Below, in pieces: positions 35,574 to 43,566 of a stretch of 64,000 bases of DNA. Position 1 is the first letter of the stretch. Every line of letters begins with the position of its first letter. The translations under genes were made by a program, and so were the position numbers. The DNA is taken from the NCBI RefSeq assembly GCF_001547895.1, contig NZ_AP014627.1, positions 3,785,501-3,849,500 on the forward strand, in the 5' to 3' direction. Below the pieces are notes generated by a model. That model ran no database searches and was not told the DNA's origin. It was given only the letters and a program-made list of their open reading frames with translations. The stretch is from Pseudomonas sp. Os17. Its GTDB lineage: Bacteria; Pseudomonadota; Gammaproteobacteria; Pseudomonadales; Pseudomonadaceae.

Positions 35574-36301
35574 AGCAGGCCACCGCCATCGACGTCGATC
35601 AGGCTGCCGCTGATAAAACCGTTTTCCATGGCCAGGATAAAGGCCGCGGCGATGTCGTCCGGCTGGCCGACACGGCCCACCGGCAGGCTGGCGGCCGTGC
35701 GCGCGAACATCGCCTGACGAGCCTCCTCGGACATCCCGGCATAGGCTTCGGTGGCGGTGACCCCGGGGCTGATGACATTCACCCGACGTGGCGCCAGCTC
35801 CTTGGCCAGGTGCTTGCCCAGGGCTTCGAGGGCGGCATTGAGGGTGGTCTTGAGCACCTGCCCGGGGACCATTTTGCGCGACAGCAGGCCCGAGGTCAGG
35901 CTGATGCTGCCGTGCGGCGCCAGATGGGGCAGCGCCGCCTGGACCGCGCGCCACACGCCCCAGAACTTCACCTCGAACGCCCGCTGGGCCTCCAGCAGAT
36001 CGGTGTCGGCCAGGGGCTTGGCGGTGATCGCCGGACCGGCACTGATCACCAGATGGTCAAAGGCCCCCACGCTGCTGAACAGATCGCGGACGCTGGCGGC
36101 ATCGGTGATATCCACGACGAGGCTGCGGGCCGATGCCGGCAACTGCGCCTGCTGGCGCTGCAGGGCATCGAGGCTGCGCCCGGCCAGCACCACCCGGGCA
36201 CCCCGTTCAGCGGCCTGACGGGCCACCGCGGCGCCAATGCCGCTGCCGGCGCCGATCACCACCACGGTCTGCCCGGCCACGCTTGAGTTGGAAAGAGTCA
36301 T
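35570..36301 (-). CDS. Short-chain dehydrogenase/reductase
   Basis: 243-aa NAD(P)-dependent SDR with the cofactor motif GAGSGIG near residues 16-22. After the NNAG-equivalent region (LVISAGPA) comes a Ser (SLTSGLLSRKM), but the usual YxxxK appears altered: at that point the sequence reads SRKMVPGQVLKTT, with no Tyr. ATG 36301 has AGGTGA upstream; a GTG at 36308-36310 is an alternative. Divergent from a LysR regulator, which likely controls it and the coupled VOC gene. Confidence 0.85.
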   Translation of the reverse strand: MTLSNSSVAGQTVVVIGAGSGIGAAVARQAAERGARVVLAGRSLDALQRQQAQLPASARSLVVDITDAASVRDLFSSVGAFDHLVISAGPAITAKPLADTDLLEAQRAFEVKFWGVWRAVQAALPHLAPHGSISLTSGLLSRKMVPGQVLKTTLNAALEALGKHLAKELAPRRVNVISPGVTATEAYAGMSEEARQAMFARTAASLPVGRVGQPDDIAAAFILAMENGFISGSLIDVDGGGLL

Positions 36302-36401
36302 TGCGATCACCTGTTGCGATTGAAAGTGATTGCATCTTCCCAGCTTGCCAATCGAGGAAAAATACCGCTAAAACGCAAAGATCTTTAAAGGATTTTTACT
36401 A

Positions 36402-37304
36402 ATGAACTCGATCCTCGACCTGGAAATCTTCGTGCGCACCGCCGACTCCGGCAGCCTTTCCGCCGCCGCCCGCTCCCTGGGCCTGACCGCGGCCGCCGCC
36501 AGCATCGCTCTCAAACGCCTGGAAACCCGCCTCGGCAGCCGCTTGCTGGCGCGTTCCACCCGCAGCATGCGCCTGACCGAGGAAGGCCGGCGCTATCTGG
36601 ATAGCGTGCGCCTGGCCCTGGCCACCCTGGAGGACGGCGAGCAGGCGCTCAAGCAGCAGAGCCAGGGCCTGAGCGGAGTGCTGCAACTGTCGGCGCCCTC
36701 GGATTTCGGGCGCAACGCGCTGCTGCCCTGGCTTGACGACTTCAAGGCCGAACACCCGCAACTGCGCCTGCAACTGCGGCTCAACGATCGCCGCGCCGAC
36801 CTGTTCCGCGATGCCGTGGATGTAGCCCTGCGCTTTGGCGTGCCCGAGGATTCGAGCCTGGTGGCCCTGCCGATCCTTCCCGAGCATCGGCGCGTGGCCT
36901 GCGCCAGCCCGGCCTATCTGGCCCGCTGCGGCACCCCGCGGTCGCCCGAGGATCTGTCGCACCACAGCGCCCTGCTCTACCTGCGCAACGATCGGCCCTA
37001 TGACAGCTGGCGCTTCAGCCGTGGCGCCGACACCCGCGAGGTGCCGGTGCGCGGCGACTACCTGTGCGACGACGGCGAAGTGGCCCGGCGCTGGGCCCTG
37101 GCCGGCCACGGCATCGTCTACAAGGCCCGGCTGGATGTGGCCGAGGACATTCGCGCCGGGCGACTGATCGCTCTGCTGACCGACTGGCAGGGCGAACTGA
37201 CGCCCTTCAACCTGCTGTGCCCCCATCGCTTGCAGGTGTCGGAGCGGGTGCGGCTGCTGCATGGCTTTGTGTTGCAGCGCTGTCGGGCGCTGTGCCCGTG
37301 TTGA
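36402..37304 (+). CDS. LysR-family transcriptional regulator
   Basis: 300 aa. N-terminal winged helix-turn-helix (LEIFVRTADSGSLSAAARSLGLTAAAASIALKRLE) followed by a periplasmic-binding-protein-like effector domain. Sequence style (LSHHSALLYLRND, YDSWRFSRG) is that of the regulators found divergent from SDR or reductase genes. AAAGGA precedes ATG 36402. TTGCGAT occurs twice (36301-36307 and 36313-36319) in the shared intergenic region and may be part of its operator. Confidence 0.9.
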   Translation: MNSILDLEIFVRTADSGSLSAAARSLGLTAAAASIALKRLETRLGSRLLARSTRSMRLTEEGRRYLDSVRLALATLEDGEQALKQQSQGLSGVLQLSAPSDFGRNALLPWLDDFKAEHPQLRLQLRLNDRRADLFRDAVDVALRFGVPEDSSLVALPILPEHRRVACASPAYLARCGTPRSPEDLSHHSALLYLRNDRPYDSWRFSRGADTREVPVRGDYLCDDGEVARRWALAGHGIVYKARLDVAEDIRAGRLIALLTDWQGELTPFNLLCPHRLQVSERVRLLHGFVLQRCRALCPC

Positions 37305-37337
37305 GCGCCAGTCCGGGGGCGGCTGGCGGCTGCGCGG

Positions 37338-37360
37338 TTCGCCGGCAAGCCGGCTCCTAC
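37338..37360. repeat. Solitary REP half
   Basis: TTCGCCGGCAAGCCGGCTCCTAC after the LysR gene, with no inverted partner within 200 bp. A decayed REPIN. Confidence 0.85.
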
Positions 37361-37523
37361 CCAATGTCCTCGCAGGTGATCTCACGGGCCTCTTTGCCGA
37401 AAAGCCGTCCCCGGCGAGGAGGCGCCATTCAGGCATTGCGCAAGGCCGGCGTTGTGGTATTTGATGGGCGCCCAGCCTGGCCGGAAATGCCCCGGCCACC
37501 CCTCTAGCACAAGGATTTCGCCC

Positions 37524-38537
37524 ATGAGCTATCGCATCCTCGGCCATTCCGGTCTCAAGGTTTCCACCCTGACCCTGGGCACCATGATGTTCGGCGAGCA
37601 GACCAGTACCGAAGACTCGCTGCGCATCATCGACAAGGCGTGGGACCAGGGGATCAATTTCATCGACACCGCGGACGTCTACACCCTGGGCCGCTCCGAG
37701 GAGATCGTCGGTGAAGCCATCGCCCGCCACCGCCATGAGTGGGTGCTGGCGTCCAAGGTGGGGTTCGGCCCGGTGGACGGCCTGCCCAACCGCAGCGGCT
37801 TGAGCCGCAAGCACATCTTCAACGGCATCGAGGCCAGCCTGACCCGCCTGGGCACCGACTACCTGGACATCTACTACCTGCACCGCGAGGACCACAACAC
37901 CCCGCTGGACGTGAGCATCTCGGCCATCGGCGACCTGCTGCGCCAGGGCAAGATCCGCTACTGGGGCCTGTCCAACTACCGGGGCTGGCGGATTGCCGAG
38001 GCGATTCGCCTCGCCGACCAGCTGGGGGTGGACCGCCCGGTGATCAGCCAGCCGCTGTACAACATCGTCAACCGTCAGGCCGAGGCCGAGCAGATCACCG
38101 CGGCCAAGGCCTATGGCCTGGGCGTGGTGCCTTACAGCCCGCTGGCGCGGGGTGTGCTCAGCGGCAAGTACGCCCCGGACGTGGCCCCGGACAGCGGCAG
38201 CCGCGCCGGGCGTCAGGACAAGCGCATCCTGGAAACCGAATGGCGGGTGGAGTCCCTGCGCATCGCCCAGCAGATCCAGGCCCACGCCCGGAGCCGCGGC
38301 GTCGATATCGTCGAATTCGCCATCGCCTGGGTCTTGAACAACCAGGCGGTGAGCTCGGCCATCGTCGGTCCGCGCACCGAGGCCCAGTGGGATGCCTACA
38401 CCCGGGCCCTGGCGGTGCAGATCAGCGCCGAGGACGAAGCCTTCATCGACTCCCTGGTAAGTCCGGGGCATGCCTCGACCCCGGGCTTCAATGACGTCGG
38501 CCACTTCGTCTCGGGTCGTTTTCCGCACCTGGGCTGA
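37524..38537 (+). CDS. Aldo-keto reductase
   Basis: 337-aa NADPH-dependent (beta/alpha)8 oxidoreductase. The catalytic tetrad is visible: Asp and Tyr in FIDTADVYTLGRSEE, Lys in LASKVGF, His in YYLHREDHN. The cofactor segment GPRTEAQWD near the C-terminus is typical. AAGGA precedes ATG 37524 (MSYRILGHSGLKVS). Stands alone. Substrate unknown; such enzymes commonly reduce aldehydes. Confidence 0.9.
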   Translation: MSYRILGHSGLKVSTLTLGTMMFGEQTSTEDSLRIIDKAWDQGINFIDTADVYTLGRSEEIVGEAIARHRHEWVLASKVGFGPVDGLPNRSGLSRKHIFNGIEASLTRLGTDYLDIYYLHREDHNTPLDVSISAIGDLLRQGKIRYWGLSNYRGWRIAEAIRLADQLGVDRPVISQPLYNIVNRQAEAEQITAAKAYGLGVVPYSPLARGVLSGKYAPDVAPDSGSRAGRQDKRILETEWRVESLRIAQQIQAHARSRGVDIVEFAIAWVLNNQAVSSAIVGPRTEAQWDAYTRALAVQISAEDEAFIDSLVSPGHASTPGFNDVGHFVSGRFPHLG

Positions 38538-38739
38538 ATCGCGCCGGTGGCGACGCAAAGGCGCGCGCCACTGGCCTCGGGCTCGACCGGCCGTGTTGCA
38601 CCTTGGCCATAAACGAGAAAAATTCCCGCCACGATGGCGCAATCAGAGCAAAAAACTCGCGCCTGACCCTCTATATTGCCCCTCGCTTCTGCGCCCTTAT
38701 TTCTATGTGTCCCGAGCGTTCGGGTATTACGAGGACAGT

Positions 38740-39621
38740 GTGTCTAAAGGTATTGCGTTATCGGTCCTGGCGTCGGTGCTGTTTGCCGTCATGTATTTCT
38801 ACACCTCGCTGCTGGCGCCCCTGACCGGGGTAGAGATCTTCGGCTGGCGCATGCTGCTGACCCTGCCCTGCATGACCCTGTTCATGATCTTCAGTGGCGA
38901 GTGGCACCGGGTCGGCCAAGTGCTGCGCCAGGTGGCAGGCAAACCGCTGCTGAGCCTGATGTTGCTGCTGTCGTCGGCCCTGGTGGGGGTGCAGCTCTGG
39001 CTGTTCATGTGGGCGCCGCTCAACGGCTACAGCCTGGATGTGTCCCTGGGCTATTTCCTGCTGCCGCTGACCATGGTCCTGACCGGACGCATCGTGTATG
39101 GCGAGCGTCTGTCGCGCTTGCAGAAAGTCGCCACGCTGCTGGCCTGCTTCGGGGTGCTCAACGAGCTGTATCAAGTGGGCAGTTTTTCCTGGGCGACCCT
39201 GGTGGTGGCTTTGGGCTACCCGGTGTATTTCGTCCTGCGCCGGCGCCTGGGCACCGATCATCTGGGCGGCCTGTGGCTGGACATGGCGCTGCTGATCCCG
39301 GTGGCACTGTGGTTTGTGCAAGGCGGCGAACAGGGATTTGCCGTGGTCGACAGCCATCCCGGCCTGTACCTGCTGATTCCCCTGCTGGGGGTGATCAGCG
39401 CTTCGGCGCTGGCGTGTTATGTCATTGCCAGCCGCTTGCTGGCCTTCAGCCTGTTCGGCCTGCTCAGCTACGTGGAACCGGTGTTGCTGCTGTTTGTCGC
39501 GCTGCTGCTGGGGGAAAGCATCAAGGCCGGGGAATGGCTGACCTACATACCGGTCTGGCTGGCGGTGCTGGTGCTGGTACTCGAAGGGGTCAAGCACCTG
39601 ATGCGCCAACGCCGTATCTGA
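38740..39621 (+). CDS. rarD: RarD-type EamA-family transporter
   Basis: 293-aa inner-membrane protein with about ten hydrophobic helices in two EamA repeats. The start (V/M-SKGIALSVLASVLFAVMYFYTSLLAPLTGVEIFGWR) is that of RarD, named for a chloramphenicol-sensitivity protein of uncertain transport function. GTG 38740 has GAGGA five bases upstream and matches relatives; upstream in-frame codons look non-coding. Convergent with hpaR. Confidence 0.87.
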   Translation: MSKGIALSVLASVLFAVMYFYTSLLAPLTGVEIFGWRMLLTLPCMTLFMIFSGEWHRVGQVLRQVAGKPLLSLMLLLSSALVGVQLWLFMWAPLNGYSLDVSLGYFLLPLTMVLTGRIVYGERLSRLQKVATLLACFGVLNELYQVGSFSWATLVVALGYPVYFVLRRRLGTDHLGGLWLDMALLIPVALWFVQGGEQGFAVVDSHPGLYLLIPLLGVISASALACYVIASRLLAFSLFGLLSYVEPVLLLFVALLLGESIKAGEWLTYIPVWLAVLVLVLEGVKHLMRQRRI

Positions 39622-39637
39622 CGGACGCACCCGCGTT

Positions 39638-39659
39638 GGCCCGAACGGGCCTTCGGGCC
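39638..39659. terminator. Hairpin between rarD and hpaR
   Basis: GGCCCGAA-CGGGCC-TTCGGGCC, a perfect 8-bp stem with 6-nt loop between convergent genes; no T run on either side, so termination activity is uncertain. Confidence 0.45.
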
Positions 39660-39669
39660 TCGTCGGGGT

Positions 39670-40092
39670 TCAGGGCTTGATCTGCTTGAGCTCATTGAGC
39701 AGGGCCAGCAAGGCCTGCATCTTGTCTTCGCCAAATTGCTGCTGGATCTTCTGGTAGTTGATTTCCATGTCGCCGCTCATGGACTCGAAACAGGCCTGGC
39801 CCTTGTCGGTCAGGGTGATGAACAGGCGGCGCTGGTCTTCCGGCGACTTGCGGCGGCTGACGTACTGGTCGCGCTCCAGGCGGGTCAGTACCCCGGTCAT
39901 GCTCGGCGGCAGGATGCAGGCCATCTTCGCCAGCTGGTGGCTCTCCAGCTCGCCGTTCTGGCGCAGGATGCGGATCACCCGCCACTGCTGCTCGGTCAGG
40001 TCGTGCTGGTTCAGCGAGGGGCGGAAAAACGCCATGGCGGCCTCACGGGCCTGCAACAGGGTCAGGGTCAGGGAAGGTCTGGGTGTGTTCAT
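39670..40092 (-). CDS. hpaR: HpaR, MarR-family repressor of homoprotocatechuate catabolism
   Basis: 140-aa MarR-type repressor. SLTLTLLQAREAAMAFFRPSLNQHDLTEQQWRVIRIL is highly like E. coli HpaR, followed by the winged helix (HQLAKMACILPPSMTGVLTRLERDQYVSRRKSPEDQRRLFITLTDKG). HpaR dimers repress the hpaG..I promoter until homoprotocatechuate or 4-hydroxyphenylacetate is present. Here the gene is about 9 kb from the operon and directly after hpd, from which a terminator separates it. ATG 40092 is chosen because the family homology starts right after it. Confidence 0.9.
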   Translation of the reverse strand: MNTPRPSLTLTLLQAREAAMAFFRPSLNQHDLTEQQWRVIRILRQNGELESHQLAKMACILPPSMTGVLTRLERDQYVSRRKSPEDQRRLFITLTDKGQACFESMSGDMEINYQKIQQQFGEDKMQALLALLNELKQIKP

Positions 40093-40129
40093 CAAGGCGT
40101 CGGTCGAGGGCTGGGAAACAGAGGCGCGA

Positions 40130-40137
40130 ACATTAAC
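40130..40137. promoter_or_regulatory. HpaR-like half-site upstream of hpaR
   Basis: ACATTAAC, identical to eight bases of the hpaG1 operator (ACATTAAC in 23238-23245), lies about 40 bp before the hpaR ATG. A short match in an AT-richer spot; it suggests autoregulation but is weak alone. Confidence 0.4.
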
Positions 40138-40161
40138 ACATTCATAATCGCCAGCCGACAG

Positions 40162-40199
40162 GCAAAACAAAGCCCGATCAGGCGGGGCCTGATCGGGCT
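40162..40199 (-). terminator. Rho-independent terminator of hpd
   Basis: AGCCCGATCAGGC / GCCTGATCGGGCT, a perfect 13-bp stem with a 3-nt loop at 40171-40199, followed on the minus strand by TTTGTTTTG. It lies between hpd and hpaR. Confidence 0.9.
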
Positions 40200-40221
40200 C
40201 TGAGTTCAAGCCGGCCGAGGG

Positions 40222-41298
40222 TTACTCGGTGGCCAGTACTCCGCGACGCACCTGGTCGCGTTCGATCGATTCGAACAGTGCCTTGAAGTTGCCTTCACCG
40301 AAACCGTCGTCACCTTTACGCTGGATGAATTCGAAGAACACCGGCCCCATCAGGGTTTCCGAGAAGATCTGCAGCAGCAGGCGCTTGTCGCCGGCTTCCG
40401 AAGAACCGTCCAGCAGGATGCCTCGGGCTTGCAGTTCCTTGACCGGCTCGCCGTGGTTCGGCAGGCGGCCTTCGAGCATCTCGTAGTAGGTGTCCGGCGG
40501 CGCGGTCATGAAGCGCATGCCGATCTTCTTCAGCGCGTCCCAGGTCTTGACCAGGTCGTCGGTGAGGAAGGCCACATGCTGGATGCCCTCGCCGTTGAAC
40601 TGCATCAGGAACTCTTCGATCTGCCCGGCGCCCTTGGACGATTCCTCGTTCAGCGGGATGCGGATCATGCCGTCCGGGGCGGTCATGGCCTTGGAGGTCA
40701 GGCCGGTGTATTCGCCCTTGATGTCGAAGTAGCGGATCTCGCGGAAGTTGAACAGCTTCTCGTAGAAACCGGCCCAGTAGGCCATGCGGCCGCGGTACAC
40801 GTTGTGGGTCAGGTGGTCGATGATCTTCAGGCCCGCGCCTTGAGGGTTGCGGTCCACGCCTTCGAGGAACACGAAGTCGATGTCATAGATCGAGCTGCCT
40901 TCACCGAAACGGTCGATCAGGTACAGCGGCGCGCCGCCGATGCCCTTGATCGCCGGCAGGTTCAGCTCCATCGGGCCGGTTTCAATGTGAATCGGCTGGG
41001 CGCCCAGTTCCAGGGCCCGCTTGTAGGCCTTCTGCGAATCCTTGACCCGGAACGCCATGCCGCACACCGACGGGCCGTGTTCGGCGGCGAAGTACGAGGC
41101 GACGCTGTGGGGTTCGTTGTTGAGGATCAGATTGATCGCACCCTGGCGATACAGATGCACGTCTTTTGAACGATGGGTCGCGACTTTGGTGAAACCCATG
41201 ATCTCGAAGATCGGTTCGAGGGTGTTGGGGGTGGGCGATGCGAATTCGATGAATTCAAAGCCCATCAGGCCCATTGGGTTTTCGAAGATATCTGCCAT
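40222..41298 (-). CDS. hpd: 4-hydroxyphenylpyruvate dioxygenase
   Basis: 358-aa non-haem Fe(II) dioxygenase that makes homogentisate from 4-hydroxyphenylpyruvate in tyrosine catabolism. The iron ligands are His162 (IIDHLTHN), His241 (GIQHVAF) and Glu323 ([10 protein letters not shown]), as in the P. fluorescens enzyme. Length and C-terminus ([17 protein letters not shown]) are normal. The homogentisate ring-opening genes are not in the window. Confidence 0.98.
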   Translation of the reverse strand: MADIFENPMGLMGFEFIEFASPTPNTLEPIFEIMGFTKVATHRSKDVHLYRQGAINLILNNEPHSVASYFAAEHGPSVCGMAFRVKDSQKAYKRALELGAQPIHIETGPMELNLPAIKGIGGAPLYLIDRFGEGSSIYDIDFVFLEGVDRNPQGAGLKIIDHLTHNVYRGRMAYWAGFYEKLFNFREIRYFDIKGEYTGLTSKAMTAPDGMIRIPLNEESSKGAGQIEEFLMQFNGEGIQHVAFLTDDLVKTWDALKKIGMRFMTAPPDTYYEMLEGRLPNHGEPVKELQARGILLDGSSEAGDKRLLLQIFSETLMGPVFFEFIQRKGDDGFGEGNFKALFESIERDQVRRGVLATE

Positions 41299-41324
41299 GG
41301 TTGGCGCCTCATCATATTTTTAGA

Positions 41325-41341
41325 ATTAACGGATCGTTAGT
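41325..41341. promoter_or_regulatory. Inverted repeat upstream of hpd sharing the hpaG1 half-site
   Basis: ATTAACG-GAT-CGTTAGT, 27 bp before the hpd start codon. The ATTAACG arm equals the half-site of the hpaG1 palindrome, though the arms are in everted order and the other arm has one mismatch. Possible regulator site; low certainty. Confidence 0.4.
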
Positions 41342-41549
41342 TGCTATCAATGCTGAGGAAGGCCGGTGGCGCACAGGAGATGCCTCGCACGCTGCGGGCA
41401 AGGAAGTCACCGTAGATCAGTTGAAACCCGAGAATCTTCATTTCGACCCTGTCTTACAGGCTGGGGGGCGAGGCTTCTGCTGCCAGAAGACTTTATTATT
41501 GTATGCGTAACCGGATTCTACACAGCGTAAAAGCCTTTGTCCGCTTTCT

Positions 41550-42506
41550 CTATAAAATCGCCTTTTTTGCCCGGCCCGCAAGGGGTTTGTTGCACTGATA
41601 GATGCCGCCCAGAATCAGCACACCGCCCAGCCCCATCATCAGGCTCAACGGCTCGCCCAAGAGCAGCGCACCGAGCATCACCGCGGTCAGCGGGTTGAGG
41701 GCGATGAACACCCCGGCACGGGTGGCGCCGATGCGCCGCAACCCGTCGTAGTAGCCGATGTAGGCCAGCGCCGAGCCCAGCACCCCCAGGTACAGCAGGC
41801 TCAGGCCCTGGACCGGGTTCAGCCGGGCGATGGCCGGCAGGTCGAACTCGCCACGCAGCCAGGTCGCGCTGCACAGCATCAGGGTGCCCAGCAGGATCGA
41901 GTAGGTGACGGTCTGCAAGGGTCCCAGGCGCTGGTTGAGGTCCCGGGACAGCAGCGAGTACAGGCCCCAGCCCAGGACACAGCCGAGGATCAGCAAGTCG
42001 CCCTGCCAGCCGCCGGCCGGGGACTCCAGGGCCGCTGGATCCCGGCTGCAGATCACCAGCGCGGCGCCACTCAGGCACAGCAGGATGCCCAGCAATTGGC
42101 GCCGGCTCAGGCGCTCCTTGAACAGGGCCCAGGCGCCCAGGGCGATCACCGCCGGATTCAGCGCCACGATCAGCGAAGCGCGGGAGGCACTGACCTGTTG
42201 CAGGCCGACGAAGAAGCACAGGTTGTAGAAAAAGATGCCGCAAAACCCCAGCACCGCCAGTTGGCCGAATTGGCGCAGGCTGGGACGCACCAGAGGAATG
42301 CCGGCCGCGGCCATGCAGCCGAGCAAGGCCAGGCTGGCGAGCGCGAAACGCAGGCTGGCCAGGAGCAAGGGGGAAAGCGCGCCAGCCAGATAGCGGCCGG
42401 CGACAAAGGTGCCGCCCCAGATCATGGTCACCGCCGCCAGTCTGCAATAGACCGCCAGGTCCCCGTGGTTGGCCGCCAAGGGGCCGTTGATACTGCTGTC
42501 GCTCAT
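41550..42506 (-). CDS. EamA-family (DMT) transporter
   Basis: 318-aa inner-membrane protein with ten hydrophobic helices and two EamA repeats (MIWGGTFVAGRYLAGALSPLLLASLRF; GWGLYSLLSRDLNQRLGPLQTVTYS). Typical small-metabolite or drug exporter. ATG 42506 starts the soluble N-terminal leader MSDSSINGP. Divergent from a LysR regulator, the usual arrangement for inducible exporters. Substrate unknown. Confidence 0.88.
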   Translation of the reverse strand: MSDSSINGPLAANHGDLAVYCRLAAVTMIWGGTFVAGRYLAGALSPLLLASLRFALASLALLGCMAAAGIPLVRPSLRQFGQLAVLGFCGIFFYNLCFFVGLQQVSASRASLIVALNPAVIALGAWALFKERLSRRQLLGILLCLSGAALVICSRDPAALESPAGGWQGDLLILGCVLGWGLYSLLSRDLNQRLGPLQTVTYSILLGTLMLCSATWLRGEFDLPAIARLNPVQGLSLLYLGVLGSALAYIGYYDGLRRIGATRAGVFIALNPLTAVMLGALLLGEPLSLMMGLGGVLILGGIYQCNKPLAGRAKKAIL

Positions 42507-42560
42507 GGTCGTGACGCTCTGTGCCGGTGGATTTGTGCCGCCGGACAATTCTTTGTCTAA

Positions 42561-42570
42561 TGATCGATCA
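42561..42570. promoter_or_regulatory. Palindrome in the EamA-LysR divergent promoter region
   Basis: TGATCGATCA, a perfect 10-bp palindrome 21 bp before the LysR start codon, in an AT-rich stretch. Possible LysR operator core. Confidence 0.4.
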
Positions 42571-42591
42571 TCGTAAAATGAGCTTTTACTC

Positions 42592-43485
42592 ATGACCCTG
42601 ACCCAACTGGAAATCTTTTCCCGGGTGGCCGAGCTTGCCGGTTTCACCAGCGCCGCCACGCGCCTGGGTATCAGCCAGTCGGCGGTATCCCACGCCATCA
42701 AGTCCCTGGAGCAGGAACTGGGGGTGGAGCTGTTCCGCCGCCATCAATCCCAGGTCGAACTCACCGATATCGGGCGCCAGCTCCTGCTGCGGGCCCGGGC
42801 CATGCTGGGGCTGGCCGCGACCCTGGAACAGGAGGCCGCCGATGCCCGAGGCATGAAGCGCGGCACCCTGCGCATCGGTTCGTTCGGTCCCACCTCCTCC
42901 ACGCGCCTGTTGCCGCAGATCCTTGGGGAGTACCGCAAGGCGTATCCCGGAATCGAGGTGCATATCGACGAGGGGCCGGACCGCCAGGTCCTGCAATGGC
43001 TGGAAGAACGGCGGATCGACCTGGGTTTCGTGGTGCTGCCCGAGGAGCGTTTCGACACCTTCCCCCTGCTGGAGGACCAACTGGTGGCGCTGATTCCCGC
43101 GGCCCATGCCCTGGCCCGGGAGCGGCAGGTGCGCCTGGATCAGCTGTGTCACGACCCCTTCGTGCTGACCGAGGCCGGTTCGGCGGAACTGGTGTCACGC
43201 TTGTTCGTCGGTGCCGGCTTGCGCCCCAACATCCGCTACCGCAGCTCGCAGTTGCTCAGCACCCTGGAAACCGTGGCCCGGGGCGAGGCCGTGAGTATCC
43301 TGGCCGAGCTGTCCCTGCCTGCGGCCATCGATGCCCGTTATGTCAGCCGGGCCCTGGCGCCAGCGGTGCGGCGCCAGGTGGGGATTGCCGTGCTCGATCA
43401 GCGCCAGTCGTCGCCGGCGACCCTGGCCTTCATTGGTCACGCGCAACGCCTGTATGGTCAGACAAAGCCGTCTATCCTGCGGTGA
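42592..43485 (+). CDS. LysR-family transcriptional regulator
   Basis: 297 aa. N-terminal helix-turn-helix (LEIFSRVAELAGFTSAATRLGISQSAVSHAIKSLEQELGVELF) and an effector domain with the usual IDLGFVVLP segment. No strong ribosome-binding site (GAG 7-9 bases upstream) but no better start exists. Probable regulator of the divergent EamA exporter. Confidence 0.9.
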   Translation: MTLTQLEIFSRVAELAGFTSAATRLGISQSAVSHAIKSLEQELGVELFRRHQSQVELTDIGRQLLLRARAMLGLAATLEQEAADARGMKRGTLRIGSFGPTSSTRLLPQILGEYRKAYPGIEVHIDEGPDRQVLQWLEERRIDLGFVVLPEERFDTFPLLEDQLVALIPAAHALARERQVRLDQLCHDPFVLTEAGSAELVSRLFVGAGLRPNIRYRSSQLLSTLETVARGEAVSILAELSLPAAIDARYVSRALAPAVRRQVGIAVLDQRQSSPATLAFIGHAQRLYGQTKPSILR

Positions 43486-43566
43486 TCGAAACACGCCACA
43501 AGAGCGTCGCGCCCGCGGCCACGGTCGGATTCTCAAGCCTCCCCTCCTCTGCCACAGGTCCGATCC

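Noticed and set aside
36399..38642. 747-codon minus-strand frame
   Set aside because: Antisense to the LysR and aldo-keto reductase genes; no recognisable domain.
41518..42447. Alternative minus-strand frame over the EamA gene
   Set aside because: Arg/Pro/Gly-rich shadow; the other frame encodes clear membrane helices.
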